From Zopfochytrium polystomum (lineage: Eukaryota > Chytridiomycota > Chytridiomycetes > Chytridiales > Chytridiaceae): a DNA stretch of 64,000 bases. Under the pieces are notes generated by a model, which was not told the origin of the DNA, did no database searches, and saw nothing but the letters and a program-made list of their open reading frames with translations. Both the position numbers and the translations under genes were made by a program. Location of the stretch: contig JAIVFJ010000114.1 in the NCBI GenBank assembly GCA_025765615.1, positions 147,095 through 211,094 on the forward strand, written 5' to 3'. Positions 1 through 10,470 of this stretch are shown here, one piece after another (position 1 is the first letter of the stretch; every line of letters starts with the position of its first letter).

Positions 1-1102
1 GTTTTCCTTCGCCGGCCGAGTCCCGCAGCCACCACGCCACCACGTCCGCGTGTCCGTTCGCGCTCGCCGCATCGACCGCGCGCACCGAGCGGATCAGCGA
101 AAACCCGCGATCCCGTAGCCATCGCAGCGCAGCCAGGTGTCCGTTCGCGCTCGCGTCGTCAACGTCCACACCCCACTCTGCGCGGCCGACGACGACGCTC
201 CCCTCCACCGACCGGCTCGCAGGTGCGATCCACGCGTCCCACCACCACTGCAACACCGCGACGTGGCCGGCGGCCGCGGCTCGCTTCATCGCTCGCTCCA
301 CGACCTCCTGGCGTCCCCGGGCTTCGTCCATCGGTGATGCGGGGGTCCTGTTCTCCCAGGTCACCGCCGCCGCCACGGCGTACGCCAGTCCCCCCGCGGC
401 GATCTCGCCGTCTCGAGGAACAGAGTGCTCCTCCTCCGACGCAGCCCACCGCGCGAGCACATCGACAAGTCCGCAACCGCTGGCGACGAACAGCGGCGGC
501 TGGCGGTCCGCGTGGACCGGCGCGTCCCAGCGGCTCCGCCACCGCTTGCCCAGCGACAGCGGCCGGGACCCGCCAACCCAGGCGCAGCCGATGTTTGCGA
601 GGTAGCCGTGACCGTGGGTCAGCAGAAAGTCCAGCATCGCGGGGTCGCTTCGAGCGCTGGCTGCCTCGATTGCGCAACGGGGTGTTCGGCGGGAGTCGGG
701 GCGGCGGCGGCGCCGGATAGGGGTTGCACGGTTGGCATTGGAACGCAGCGCCGATGACCAGTGGGTCAAAGCAGCAGCGCCCGCAGCGGCGGCAGAGGCG
801 TTGGCATCGATATATGGGGCAGAGGGTGGGGCGGATAGGAAGCAGCAGCGTCGACCGTCGTCGTCGAGCACGGTCCCGAGTCTGACGAAGCCGACGTCGC
901 GCTGATGTTTGTTGCAGCGTGCGTCGTCGCTGTCCTTGTCATCAAAGTCGCGATCGTATATGCGCACGAGCGCCTCTGCCTGGCGGTGCTTGAGGCGGTA
1001 GAGCGTCGCAAGGCGGAGCCGATCGTGGCCATCGAGGAAGCGGAGGACTTCGCTGGCAACGAGGGGCGGGTGGGGAGCAGCGGCGCCTTTCGTCTTCTTC
1101 AT
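1..1102 (-). CDS. Ankyrin-like repeat protein (paired-Trp type), C-terminus beyond window edge
   Basis: An uninterrupted reading frame runs on the minus strand from an ATG at 1102-1100 (preceded in frame by a TGA) to the left edge, about 367 codons without an intron. The N-terminus (residues 10-45, including LVASEVLRFLDGHDRLRLA) resembles a degenerate F-box-like helical segment. It is followed by a variable region and then by ankyrin-like repeats, seen as ASANGHLAALRWLRDRGFS and ASANGHADVVAWWLRDS. This repeat type (A.D.AS.NGH...L.WW..SGL) is known from large families in zoosporic fungi. A second, frameshifted relative lies at 5642-6888. Function is unknown; a substrate-adaptor or protein-binding role is inference from the F-box-like/ankyrin layout. 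The frame is open throughout, so this copy looks intact as far as visible. Confidence 0.7.
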   Translation of the reverse strand, partial: MKKTKGAAAPHPPLVASEVLRFLDGHDRLRLATLYRLKHRQAEALVRIYDRDFDDKDSDDARCNKHQRDVGFVRLGTVLDDDGRRCCFLSAPPSAPYIDANASAAAAGAAALTHWSSALRSNANRATPIRRRRRPDSRRTPRCAIEAASARSDPAMLDFLLTHGHGYLANIGCAWVGGSRPLSLGKRWRSRWDAPVHADRQPPLFVASGCGLVDVLARWAASEEEHSVPRDGEIAAGGLAYAVAAAVTWENRTPASPMDEARGRQEVVERAMKRAAAAGHVAVLQWWWDAWIAPASRSVEGSVVVGRAEWGVDVDDASANGHLAALRWLRDRGFSLIRSVRAVDAASANGHADVVAWWLRDSAGEGK

Positions 1103-1503
1103 TTTTCAGTGGCTGCCCCCTCGATCGGTATGAATGCAAGGAGAAAACAACCCCCAACTACTAACTAACTAACTTTGCCCAAGCTTAAGGCGGGCGGAAT
1201 GACACGAAGCACTACCAATACTGCTGTGCTGTCACACGAAGCAGGGGAGAACACTCGGGGGCTGGGGGTGGGGGCTATTTGGCGGCGCAAAGGTTCGCTG
1301 CCACCACCGCGGCCAAGGCGATGATGGGCGGCTCGTCCAGCATACCTGTTCGACCAAAAAAACGCGCCGACTGTGCCGCGTACCAACACTACAACACTCC
1401 ACTCCGCCGAATCCTGGTTTTTTCTCCGACGTTGGGTGGTGCGCATCCCGCCACCCGCCCTGTGTGACAGCTTCGATCGTCGCCACGACGAAAATGATTC
1501 ATT

Positions 1504-1740
1504 AAAGACGAAAGCCTTCCATGGATGTTGGTTGTCCCACACACAGGCAAACCGTCACTGGATGGAAAGGAGAGTGGCATGCCACAATGAACATTGCGTG
1601 GCAGGCCACATGGAGAGTGACCAACAAAGCTTGGGGTGTTAGCCCCGAGCCACTGACACACTGACAGACAAAGAAGGACAGAAAGAGAGAGAAGTCGCAG
1701 TCTTTGCAGCACAGCCACACTGGCAAACCCAGAACCTCAG
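1504..1740. repeat. Left arm of a ~230-bp imperfect inverted repeat
   Basis: The reverse complement of this block matches 3545-3758 along nearly its full length (shared stretches such as CCAGTGTGGCTGTGCTG, CACCCCAAGCTTTGTTGG and AATGTTCATTGTGGCATG), roughly 90% by eye. It is probably the end of a DNA-transposon-like or foldback element. No target duplication was recognised. Confidence 0.65.
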
Positions 1741-3012
1741 ACAAACTGAGTGCTGCCTTCATGGCCTTTGACCGCTCATGCAGCAACCCATTGACTGCAA
1801 CAGGAAGACTGACAGCCTGTTGACTACAACAGACAGGTGGGCACTGGCTCTGAAGAACTCACAGAACCAAGAGGGTGAAATACAAACAGCCTGTTGACTT
1901 TAGTTCAAACAAAGAGACAGTCATTGATTAATAGATACAACAGCCCATGGACTTTGCCAAATCATTAACTGATGTATCATTTTAATTTGCTCCTCCTCCC
2001 AGTGACCCCAGGGAAGGGGTGCTGCAGCCTCCCTTTCTCCCCTTGCTTCTCTTTTTGGCTTCAATGTCCAAAGTAGAGGAAAAGCAACATTCACGCAAAG
2101 TTGGGGACACTGATGCACAATTTAGAGAGAGAGAGAAAGGGAGGGAGGAAGTGAGGGAGAGAGATGAAGAAAGAAGCTGGGTTGTTTTTTTTTGTGTCAG
2201 GGGGCTCTCGCCCCCATCCACCCCCACTCGATCGATCAAGAGCGATAGAGAGAGAGAAAGAGACTCCTCACTTGTGTTCCGGTTCTGGTTGTCTCCTCTT
2301 TCCTTTTTTCTGTTGTTTTTCATTTTCCCTTGGTTGCCTACCTGGCCACCTTGTGGCTGGATACAATTTCCTTTTGAGCTACTGGCACAAGCAGTTCCTT
2401 TCCATGATTGGATACACTGTCTATCCTAACACCTTCTCGTCGTTATGTTGAGTTGCCTGTCGCCACCTTGTCAGATGGGTTGGTCTGCCTCCGATGAGAT
2501 GGATCCAAGTCACCCCACCCCTCAAGCGAGACAGTAACCAAGGACTGCAGAGAGAGAGGGAGGGACAGAGAGACAGAGAAAGAGATAGAGAGATAAGGGA
2601 AGAGACAGAGAGACAGAGGGGAAAATGTTTCTGAGTCAGGGGGCGGGAGCCCCCTGAGCCCCTCACCACCCCCCCTCAACTGTTGAGATTTGAGCCTAGG
2701 AAGCCAGCTTCCTACGTCGACAGCGTCCTCGTTGCCGCCGACGTTACTTACACTAAGTCAGGTAAGCTGAAAGGCCAAATCTGAATCCAACGAAAAGAGT
2801 TAGGTGAAGACGGCGGTGATTCTAGCTTTGCTTTCCTAGGGTTTGCTGGCGAGGACAATGCAATTAGAATCACACTCAATTGGTTCAGAGAAATGTTGAA
2901 CTGAGACAGCCCACAGCTGCTGACTTTTGTCTGAACCAATGTTGAACAGGAACTCGTTGATTTGAAATGCCCCTGATGATTAATCATCTTTCCTGTGGGA
3001 AGACTGGTCACT
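1741..3012. other. GA-rich interior between inverted repeats, no gene seen
   Basis: Contains direct echoes of the repeat arm (ACAGCCTGTTGACT variants), long GA/GAGACA tracts at 2115-2170 and 2545-2620, and two short GC hairpins: GGGGGC-tctc-GCCCCC at 2200-2215 and CAGGGGGC-ggga-GCCCCCTG near 2637-2656. No plausible protein was found in six frames. Confidence 0.5.
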
Positions 3013-3320
3013 TGTTATGAATCACCCTCTGGAAACCTCTGGAACCTTCTAGAACATTCCTTAATGGAACCTTGTGGAACCTTCTGGAACCTTCTTTGCT
3101 TTCCTGACTTGTCTTGTTGTCATTGGTATCATTGGTATCATTGTATTACTAATTGCTCTTTCTGGAACTTTCTTTGAGTCTTGACAAGGAAGACTCTCAA
3201 AAGGTATAAAAGGGGGATGGGGGACCTGTCCCATCCCTCAAGTGAATTATTGTTTCCAATACAATCATCACTCCTCTCAGTTCCTTGTCTGCCTTGTCCT
3301 GTCCTGCCCTGTTCCTGACA
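3013..3320 (+). repeat. Solo LTR of the chromovirus family found at 45333
   Basis: Begins TGTTATGAATCACCC and ends TGTTCCTGACA, collinear with the 313-bp LTRs at 45333-45645 and 48121-48433, including the TATAAAAGGGGGATGGGGGA promoter block. It carries several substitutions and small gaps relative to those LTRs, so it is older. The flanking 5-mers (TCACT before, GAGCT after) do not match, so no target duplication is left. Confidence 0.9.
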
Positions 3321-3544
3321 GAGCTGCTGTGAGCTTCTCCCTCCCTACCTTTCTCTCTCTCTCTCTCTCTTTTGCGTTTCAATCATGCTGTAAAAACTAA
3401 AAATGGAATGAAGTCAACAGGCTGTCTATCTATAAGAGTGGCAGTCAACAGGTTGTCTGTCTATCTCCCTATCTCTCTGTCTCTTTGCAGTCTGTGCCTT
3501 AACAGGTGCTGTAGGGTACCTCTTCAAAACTCTCCCTCCGTCTG

Positions 3545-3758
3545 TCTCCTTTGCCAGTGTGGCTGTGCTGAAAGACTGCGGCTTCTCTCTCTTTCTGTCC
3601 CCCTTTGTCTGTCAGTGTGTCAGTGGGTTGGGGCCAACACCCCAAGCTTTGTTGGTCACTCTCTGCATGGCCTGCCACACAATGTTCATTGTGGCATGGC
3701 ACTCTCCTTTCAATCCAGGGACAGATTGCCTGTGTGTGCCATTGAAGGCTTTGTCTTC
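3545..3758. repeat. Right arm of the ~230-bp imperfect inverted repeat
   Basis: Inverted partner of 1504-1740. Homology ends near AAGGCTTTGTCTT, shortly before a run of about 30 T at 3777-3808. The solo LTR at 3013-3320 is nested between the two arms. Related AGTCAACAGG(C/T)TGTCT motifs at 3412-3460 extend weaker similarity inward. Confidence 0.65.
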
Positions 3759-3773
3759 GATCAATTTTTCTCT

Positions 3774-3809
<36 letters not shown>

Positions 3810-3944
3810 GTTTTTTGGCAAGGGTTGCTCTTCTTGTCGACAGGCATCCCCTGGTGGGCGGAACAAAACGCCATGTTTGGGTCGTAGACACTGTCGGGCT
3901 GAGCACCCTTTTCACGTTCATCACCACCCGGCGACCAAACACGA

Positions 3945-5321
3945 ATGAGCTGCGCCAGACGGCCCTCGCGGAACACTGCCTTGCTCTTCGCTGTTGCGCT
4001 GCTCGCTGTCGCCGGCTTGCTCCAGGCCTTTGCCGCTGCCGCCAGTACGGCCTGCCATCCTCACACCTTGACCGCTGCCGCTTTTTCATCCTGCGTCCTC
4101 GAAAGCTGACATGCCCGTCTCTCCAACCGTCCTTCCTCCTTCCCTCCGCCATAATCGGATACCCCCTCGCTCCTTGACTATGACCCCCCTTTCTCACCTG
4201 CACACTCACGATCTACTCTTTGGCCCTCCCCCCACTCCAAACCTCAAGGCACCTCCGACAGCAACTACCTATACCGCGCGCTCCATGAAGGTGACGAAAA
4301 GGACCTGCGCACGCACGCCGAGATCCGCGCCGCCGGACGCACACAGCAGGGCGAGATGAAGAACAAATGTGAGTCCGGATTAGCGAAGCGCGACCGAGAC
4401 AGGAGGAGAAGGGGGAGGGAGTTTTGCATTTCTCTCTCATGCAAGATGTGACCCCCGCTGACTATTCACCTGTACTTTCTGCGGCGAACGGACAGGCTAC
4501 CAGTGCGGGGACCCCAAGAACTGCGCGGCGTGCCACGTCGGCAACGGCGCGCTTTACCCCAGCAACTACATTTCCACCACGACGAACCGCGACGTGGCAA
4601 AGGGGTACGCAAGCGAAAAGAGCGGGAGAGTTGCCGTGGTAAATGTTGCTTGGATTTGCGTTTGCTCTGTTATTATCTCTTGGCTCATGTTCCCCGCAAA
4701 CTCCCCAATCTTCCCTTACTACACCAAAAAAAAAAAAAAGAAAAAAAAAAAAATTTGAAATAGATCGACCGCGCCAAGCTCCCCGCCGACAAAGTCAAAG
4801 ACCTCTCGACGCTCAAAGGCCGCCTCGACCACCTCGGCTCCACCTACAGCTCGAAAAAAACCGACCTCGGCCCCAACGACAAGACCCGCCCCGGAATCAA
4901 GGACCCGCGACTCTCCACCCACCAGGAGGTCGTCAACCGCGCCCACCTGCTTGCAAAGCACAACAAGGAGGTACTGGTCGAGGGATCGATTCCAAAGGAC
5001 TGCATCGTCGAGGTCGCCGATGCTGGCAGCCTAAGGAGGAGGGCGGGTGGCGCCGCGTGCAAGAGGAAGGCGGGTCCGAGCTCGAGCGCGAAGGTGAGGC
5101 CAAGGGCTTCTTTCCGTGGGAGGGTTCATTAACGGATTCTCCTCCCCTTGAAGCAATCCGCTGCAGGCAGCAAGGGTGGTCAAAAAGCCGCGGGCGGCGC
5201 GAGCGCGAGTGCGGGTGGCGCCAGAAGCGCTGGGTCCAAACGCGCGGCGGCGGCTCCCGCGGCAACCAAGCCGCAGAGCGCGGCGAAACCAGCTGCAGCC
5301 AAGCCAAAGGGGAAGAAGTAA
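3945..5321 (+). CDS. Secreted ADP-ribosyltransferase-like protein (R-S-E fold candidate)
   Basis: Five exons: 3945-4044, 4249-4368, 4496-4638, 4764-5093, 5154-5321; all junctions are GT..AG and phases agree, giving 286 residues. A hydrophobic signal peptide (residues 1-33, with LLFAVALLAVAGLLQA) is followed by NYLYRAL (Arg43), a Cys-rich segment (CYQCGDPKNCAAC), YISTTTNRDVAKGYA (Ser-Thr-Thr at 100-102), VIDRAKLP after the third junction, and KEVLVEGSIP (Glu190). Arg, then STT, then a Glu in 'EVLV.G' is the order expected of the R-S-E class of mono-ADP-ribosyltransferase-like folds; assignment is by motif only. The tail (about 230-286) is Ala/Lys/Gly-rich and ends KPKGKK. Intron 3 holds A-tracts. 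Target and activity are unknown; it could be a catalytically inactive member. Confidence 0.6.
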
Positions 5322-5641
5322 GAGGTTGGCAAACGGAATAAAGCTTGTCACATTCAGTTGTTGAAGGCGGTAGTTTTATCGCAAATTCCCACAGAAGTGG
5401 GGGCGGTGAAGTGAGAAAGGAGCTGTCACAGCCAAAGTCGGCACGGTGTGCGGGCTGCGAAGAAGAACACTTCCACAAGCAAGCCATCAGTATTTTTTCC
5501 ACACGGGGTTGGTTGATTGAAGGGCACGGGAAAGTGACCAGCCGGACTGGACAAATCTTTTTTCACTAAAAAAACAAACCAAAACAGACGAAGGGTGGTG
5601 GATTTTGGAAGGAACCTGCCTAATTGGACTGCGCAAACAAG
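5322..5641. other. Intergenic, no feature seen
   Basis: About 320 bases between the ART-like gene and the frameshifted ankyrin gene. Only short, unsupported reading frames are present; it probably holds the 3' UTR and a promoter. Confidence 0.4.
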
Positions 5642-6888
5642 ATGACAAACGCCGTGACTGCGCAGCCGCCGCCGCCGCCGCCACCGCTGGCCATCACCGG
5701 CGACGACCACGACGACGATGACGACGATCACGAGGACAACGCACCGCGCCGTCCCCCCCGCAGCAGCACATCGCAGCGACGCTGTGCCAGTACTTGGACC
5801 CTTTTGATCTCTTCCCCGCCGCCACCCCACCCTCCTCCGCCTCCACACCGCCCAGGCCAGCGCCTTCGACCGCCGCAACCCGGCCCCCGCCGCCTTCGTC
5901 GTCGCCAGCCGCCTCGGCCTCGTCGACCTCCTCTCCCGCCTCGCCGCCTTCTACAGGCTGACCGGCCGCGCCATTGAACCCTGGCGCGAAGCGATCGACG
6001 CCGCCAACGCGGCCGGCGGCGCGGTGCTGCTGGAGCGGAGGGAGTGGCGGGGCTTGTGGCCCATGTGGTCCCATACCGTCACCAGCGCGGTCGACGCAGC
6101 TGCCCGGGCGGGAAAGGTCGAGGCACTGCAGTGGTGGCTGGACCACGGGGTGTGGCGGACCTTCCGGTGGCGCAACACCGTCGACCGCGCTGGTGACGCG
6201 GAGGGGCGCGTCGAGGTGCTGCGATGGTGCCGGCGGTGCGGGATGGATTACGGCGGCTGGCGCGGGTGAAACGGCGGCGGGTCGGGACGGGGGGGAGCAC
6301 CGACGGGGCCCCCGCCGCCGAGGAGGGACAAGAAGAAGAGGCCCGCGATCAAGAGCGGTACTCGCGCCACGCGATCGACGGCGCGAGCGCGAACGGCCAC
6401 GTCGAAACGCTCCAGTGGTGGAAGGACAGCGGGCTGTTCCTGCGGTACACCGTCGCGGCAATAGACCTTGCCAGCGCGAACGGCCACTTCGCCGTGCTCC
6501 GCTGGTGGGTCGACAGCGGGCTGCCCCTACGCTACTCGGCGGCGTCGACCCGCCGGCTCGCGCCCGAAACGCTGCGGTGGTGGCGCGAAAGCGGGCTCGA
6601 GATCAAGAACGACGGGCGCCCGCTGGTTGCGGCCAGCGGGTCGGGCGACGTCGCTGCGCTCGAGTTCTGGAAACGGTCTGGGCTCGAGCTGCAGTACTCG
6701 GAGAGGCCGATGGACGCCGCGATCCAGGCGGGGCTATGGCGGCGCTGGGCTGGTGGAAGGGCAGCGGCCTCGAGATGAAGTACACGTGGTCTCTGGTGGT
6801 GGAGGTCTATCGCTGGGAGTGGAACCTTGCGCGTAGGAAGGTGTACAATTGGTTTGTGGAGAACGGGTTGGCTTCGTCGTCCGTGTAA
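5642..6888 (+). pseudogene. Frameshifted ankyrin-like repeat gene (paired-Trp type)
   Basis: Coding signal is continuous but moves between frames. The start MTNAVTAQPPPPPPP lies in one frame; QYLDPFDLFPA follows one base off after a C7 run at 5753-5759; then LLRLHTAQASAFDRRN through EALQWWLDHGVW is in a third frame to about 6265. HAIDGASANGHVETLQWW to LELQYSERPMDAA (about 6300-6730) is in the first frame, and ALGWWKGSGLEMKYT to GLASSSV with the stop at 6886-6888 is one base off after a G4 run near 6730. Repeats of about 33 residues match the gene at 1-1102. Several breaks fall at G/C homopolymers, so it may be an intact gene with assembly indels rather than a true pseudogene; an intron near 6266 cannot be excluded. 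Confidence 0.65.
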
Positions 6889-7458
6889 GCCCTGCCCGAC
6901 TGACGGCAGAAGATCCCTCCAATTATAAATATGTAACTGGAAGGGGAAAAAACCCCTCCTTTTCAATCCTCGGCGCAATTTTGCTTGTTCTCCCTCGCCC
7001 CAAAAATCTCGCGTGTACGTGCACAGAGTCCTCCTTCAATTGCTTAAAGTGCTTGCCGTCGGACGTGCCCCTGGGTATGTGTGTGGGGAACAATTGCGCT
7101 GATTTGGCAACGCTGGAAGAAGGTTACGGGAGTCCGCGGCAGGTGGGGGGAAAGGCACCTGGAAGGAGTCGCTCGCGGTTTGTGATTTTCCGGTTGTGCT
7201 GGTTTTTGCTTGTCCACCCCGTCCTCATCCTTCTCCGTTGCACTCAGTCACTCACTCACTCACTCACACTCTCATCGAGGTGAAGTGTATGGACCCCCCT
7301 CCGAGGCTGCTCTCCACAGAATAGGTGGACACTTTGCACAAGAAGCTGCCTTATATCTGTGATTCAGTGGTCCGCGCTCTACGCGTTTGGTGCTCGACGC
7401 GTACCGTGCGGTTGAACGTTTAATCCTAAAGTCGCGTCTCAAGGAAAAACCTCACACA

Positions 7459-7504
<46 letters not shown>

Positions 7505-7999
7505 TCCAAGAAAACAGAAAACTCCCGCACAAGAAATCCTCCAACGGCCCATCATGGGGGCTTTCGGGCGCAGGGCGCGGTGCACTGGCTGGAATCCGGA
7601 CGGCAGAGGCCCCCGCTCCTGGTTCGGGTGGGACGGGACTACTACATGTACTAGCTGCGCAAGGGAACAGTGGATCAAGAGAAAAGGCGCAAAGTCGAGG
7701 TCAAGGCAGAGGTCGGTTTTTTTCTATTCGTTTCGATTTTCGGCGGGCGAAAGTTGAAGTGGGGGGGTTTTCGTTCGCTTTCAACTGTCATTACAAGTGA
7801 TGGCAAAACGAGTACAACAAAAAAAGTTTTGAAGAGAGCGGAAAGAGAGCTACGAAATTTTCTTGTTTCAAGTTGAGGTTGGCGAAGAGGAGGGATGGAG
7901 CGATGTCGCGAGGCAAAGTGAAAAGTGGAATGGATGTACAAGGTTCCTTGGATGATTACTTTTTTTCTTTCATGACAATGAAAAAACGGCGAAACTCGC
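6889..7999. other. Intergenic with a long A-tract, no gene seen
   Basis: Includes CACT repeats at 7243-7268 and an uninterrupted run of about 41 A at 7461-7501. Short frames here have no recognisable domain. Confidence 0.4.
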
Positions 8000-8840
8000 T
8001 CAAACGAGCGTGCGCAACGCGTCGTACTCGCTCTGCGTCAGCTTCAAGATACTTCCGTGCCTCGCGTGGTTGGACGGCATCGCGTTCGCGATCGACGTAG
8101 CGTCGTTCGAGACCGCCAGCGACCACGTTCCGGCCGACACGTTGGTCGACACGAACGGCATGTACCCGCGGTTCGTAAACTCGTCGATAAACAGCCAGTA
8201 CTTATTCGGGTCCACGTTGTCCTGGAACGCCTCGGGCCCTTCGACCGCCGCGATCGTCGGCGCGCCGAGCCGCACTACAACGGTCATGAAGCTCCCGTCC
8301 GCGTTGCCGTTCGAGGACACCTGCTGGAACACAATCTTGCCGTTCGAGTTCGCCGTCACCCCTTCGTTCTTGGTGAACCGGTACAGCCGCCCGTCCGCCG
8401 CGCGCAGGAACGTCGTGCCGATGAAGGGGGGTCACCGGGTCGTACATGTACCGCGTTTCCGGCGAGGAGAACGAGGTAAAGTCTTGGGTGGAAACGCGGA
8501 CCTGCTGGTGCAAGATCACGGGGGCCGTGTGGTTCTCGTCCGTGGTCTGGTTGTAGATTGCAGAGGCAAAGACCACGTCGTACCCGCCCGTCGCCGAGTT
8601 GTACACGGCCGCGGGCGCCCACACGTTGCCGGCCTCGGGGCCTATGACCTCGTGCAGGGTCGGCGCGGTCCAGTTGACGAGGTTGCGGCGCTGCCAGACC
8701 AGGATGTTGCGCGACCCGTCCCGTTGCGAGTTGTCCCAATCGAAGCCCGTCGGGCTGTTTTCCTTGTGGAAGTGCGCTGACTGCCTTGCGTCGTCCTGGC
8801 AACAGACCTCTGCTCTTGGTCCTCTGTTCCCCTTGCCCAA
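8000..8840 (-). pseudogene. GH43-like glycoside hydrolase, 5' truncated and frameshifted
   Basis: On the minus strand, FDWDNSQRDGSRNILVWQ, LVNWTAPTLHEV, EAGNVWAPAAVYN and YDVVFASAIYN are typical of five-bladed beta-propeller GH43-type (arabinosidase/xylosidase-like) enzymes. After DPVTP the frame is lost by one base at a C6 run (8424-8429 on the plus strand) and resumes as FIGTTFLRAADGRLYRF, then IAAVEGPEAFQDNVD (the Glu of EGP is the usual catalytic acid), ending SEYDALRTLV with the stop at 8000-8002. The N-terminal 100 or so residues expected in the family, with the catalytic base Asp and any signal peptide, are not found upstream, where transposon-like debris begins. Probably a disrupted secreted plant-polysaccharide enzyme; the frameshift alone could be an assembly error. 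Confidence 0.65.
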
Positions 8841-8940
8841 TTACTCGCATCCCTCTAATTCCAAATACGGAAGTACCTAGGGCAGCCTCGCCAGCACCCC
8901 GAGATAAAGGGAAAGCACCTGAGTTTCCTCCAGTTGACCC

Positions 8941-9465
8941 TTGAGAAAAAGGGTAAGTTGTGGAGCAGGGTCGTATTCCAAAGGAACTTATGGACCTTGA
9001 TGCGACACCAAAGCCCTCTGATGGTCGTGATGCTCGTACGTCAGAGCCAGACGAGCATACTGATGAACCAGGTGCCAAGAAGGAGTAGAAGCAGCCCAAA
9101 CCCCAGTATGAACAGTCTGAGCCTCTTTCGAACATCAAGATTCCACCGTTGCTCCAAGAAGTCAAGATCAGGGCCAAGGTGGAAGTTAACTGTTTGGAGC
9201 TTTTCCAACTGTGTCCTCCGTGTCAAACAATTATGGTCCATTTGCTTCGGTAAACATGTTCAACCTCCTTGAACGAGTTCAGTGGTTTGAAGACCTTCCT
9301 GAGTGGCATCAGCGTCACGTGTTGAAGAACACCTGAACCCTTCCACCAGGAATGCAGAAGGCGAAAGTTAAAGTGGTTAGAGTTGATGCCACTGTGGGAA
9401 GGGGATGTCGATTAAGTGTGAATGGGCGAAGTCGTAAAAACTGGAAGATCAGAGGTTAGTTCCGT
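8941..9465 (+). pseudogene. Unrecognised coding relic
   Basis: AT-richer block with protein-like frames broken by stops: IPKELMDLDATPKPSDGRD then a stop; KIPPLLQEVKIRAKVEVN then a stop; and MFNLLERVQWFEDLPEWHQ then a stop. Composition and codon texture resemble transposon-derived coding sequence, not the GC-rich host genes. No family could be named. Confidence 0.35.
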
Positions 9466-10383
9466 CTAATCAATCTCGATGGAAAATAGCACAATCGCTA
9501 CGAAACTCGGCGGACAGGTAAAAATGTAATGAAATCTTTCCGCACTACTAACGCTACCTGCGCTCGTAGCTGGGGAGGTTCTGGTCCAAAATTCGGAAAT
9601 TGGAAATTACTTTGGCAAGTGCGTCAGCGACCGTCAGCACAAGGGGAACAATAATCACTGCTTGTGATTACCTATCCAAACCAAAGAGATTCTCTACTAA
9701 CATCATGCAAGCGAAATCAACAAAATGGGAGTAAACACTTTTGGCAAGACCTTCAGCACAAGGAGAAACAATAATCACCGCTTGTGATTACCTAGCCAAA
9801 AGAGTGGGGTAAGCATAGAATTTGATACTGCTCGGCAGTTTGGTCAAGATAGGATATTTTGGGTTCCATCCCAACCCCAACGCAACCGGGGGCACCCAAA
9901 CCGGAACCCAACCGCAACCAGCCGATTTGCGCAAAACCACCAACCTGAACTGGTTAACGGGGTTTATAACCTTACCTAACCTGCCAAACTGGATTTTACA
10001 CATGTTTTGCATTGAAATCCAGGTTAAACCAGCGGTTAAACCTAACCTCTGGTTATGAAATTCTTCTAACCTTTTCCAATCCCTATCCTAACTCAGCTCT
10101 GGCTTGGGAAAAAGTCACTTATCCTTACCGGAAAACTCCCAGTTTGGGTTAGGATCACAGTTAAAACTGGGTAACCGCCGAGCCTCAGGATTTGAAACCC
10201 TACACCAGAGCATCACGGTCAGCGCTGAGAAAAGTTGTCTCTCGCAGCTGCCCTCGGTGAATATCATTTGAGTTGGTTGCTGGTATTTGTTTGCTTCCGT
10301 AAGAAGTCCCGTTGTAATTAAATCTCCGCTGGTTGTTTGAAGAAAAAAATATCTTGGTTATAATGCAATTCGCTGCTGCAAAA
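9466..10383. other. AT-rich intergenic repeat-like DNA
   Basis: Two near copies of a short unit (TTTGGCAAG...CAGCACAAGG(G/A)GAA(C)AATAATCAC(T/C)GCTTGTGATTACCTA..CCAAA) lie at about 9611-9682 and 9739-9802. A stretch rich in AACC/AAACC words follows at 9860-10110. No gene was recognised. Confidence 0.4.
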
Positions 10384-10470
10384 GCTGCCGTGGCGCAACT
10401 GGTTAGCGCGTGCGGCTGTTAGCCACTACAGATTACCGCAAGGTTGGTGGTTCGAGTCCACCCGGTAGCG
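10384..10470 (+). tRNA. tRNA-Asn (GTT) with a 13-nt intron
   Basis: Acceptor arms GCTGCCG / CGGTAGC pair (one G-T), with discriminator G at 10470. The D-arm is GCGC..GCGC, the T-arm GGTGG-TTCGAGT-CCACC. The anticodon stem TGCGG/CCGCA closes a loop with anticodon GTT at 10418-10420. A 13-nt intron (10422-10434) sits one base 3' of the anticodon, the canonical eukaryotic position, and its ACAG can pair with CTGT of the anticodon loop. A T-run (CTTTTCG) follows within 15 bases as Pol III terminator. Mature length is 74 nt. Confidence 0.95.

Noticed and set aside
9860..10110. AACC-rich stretch resembling telomeric repeats
   Set aside because: No regular unit or phase; words such as AACCTAACC are scattered and mixed with TTAACC, so it is repeat debris rather than a telomere.
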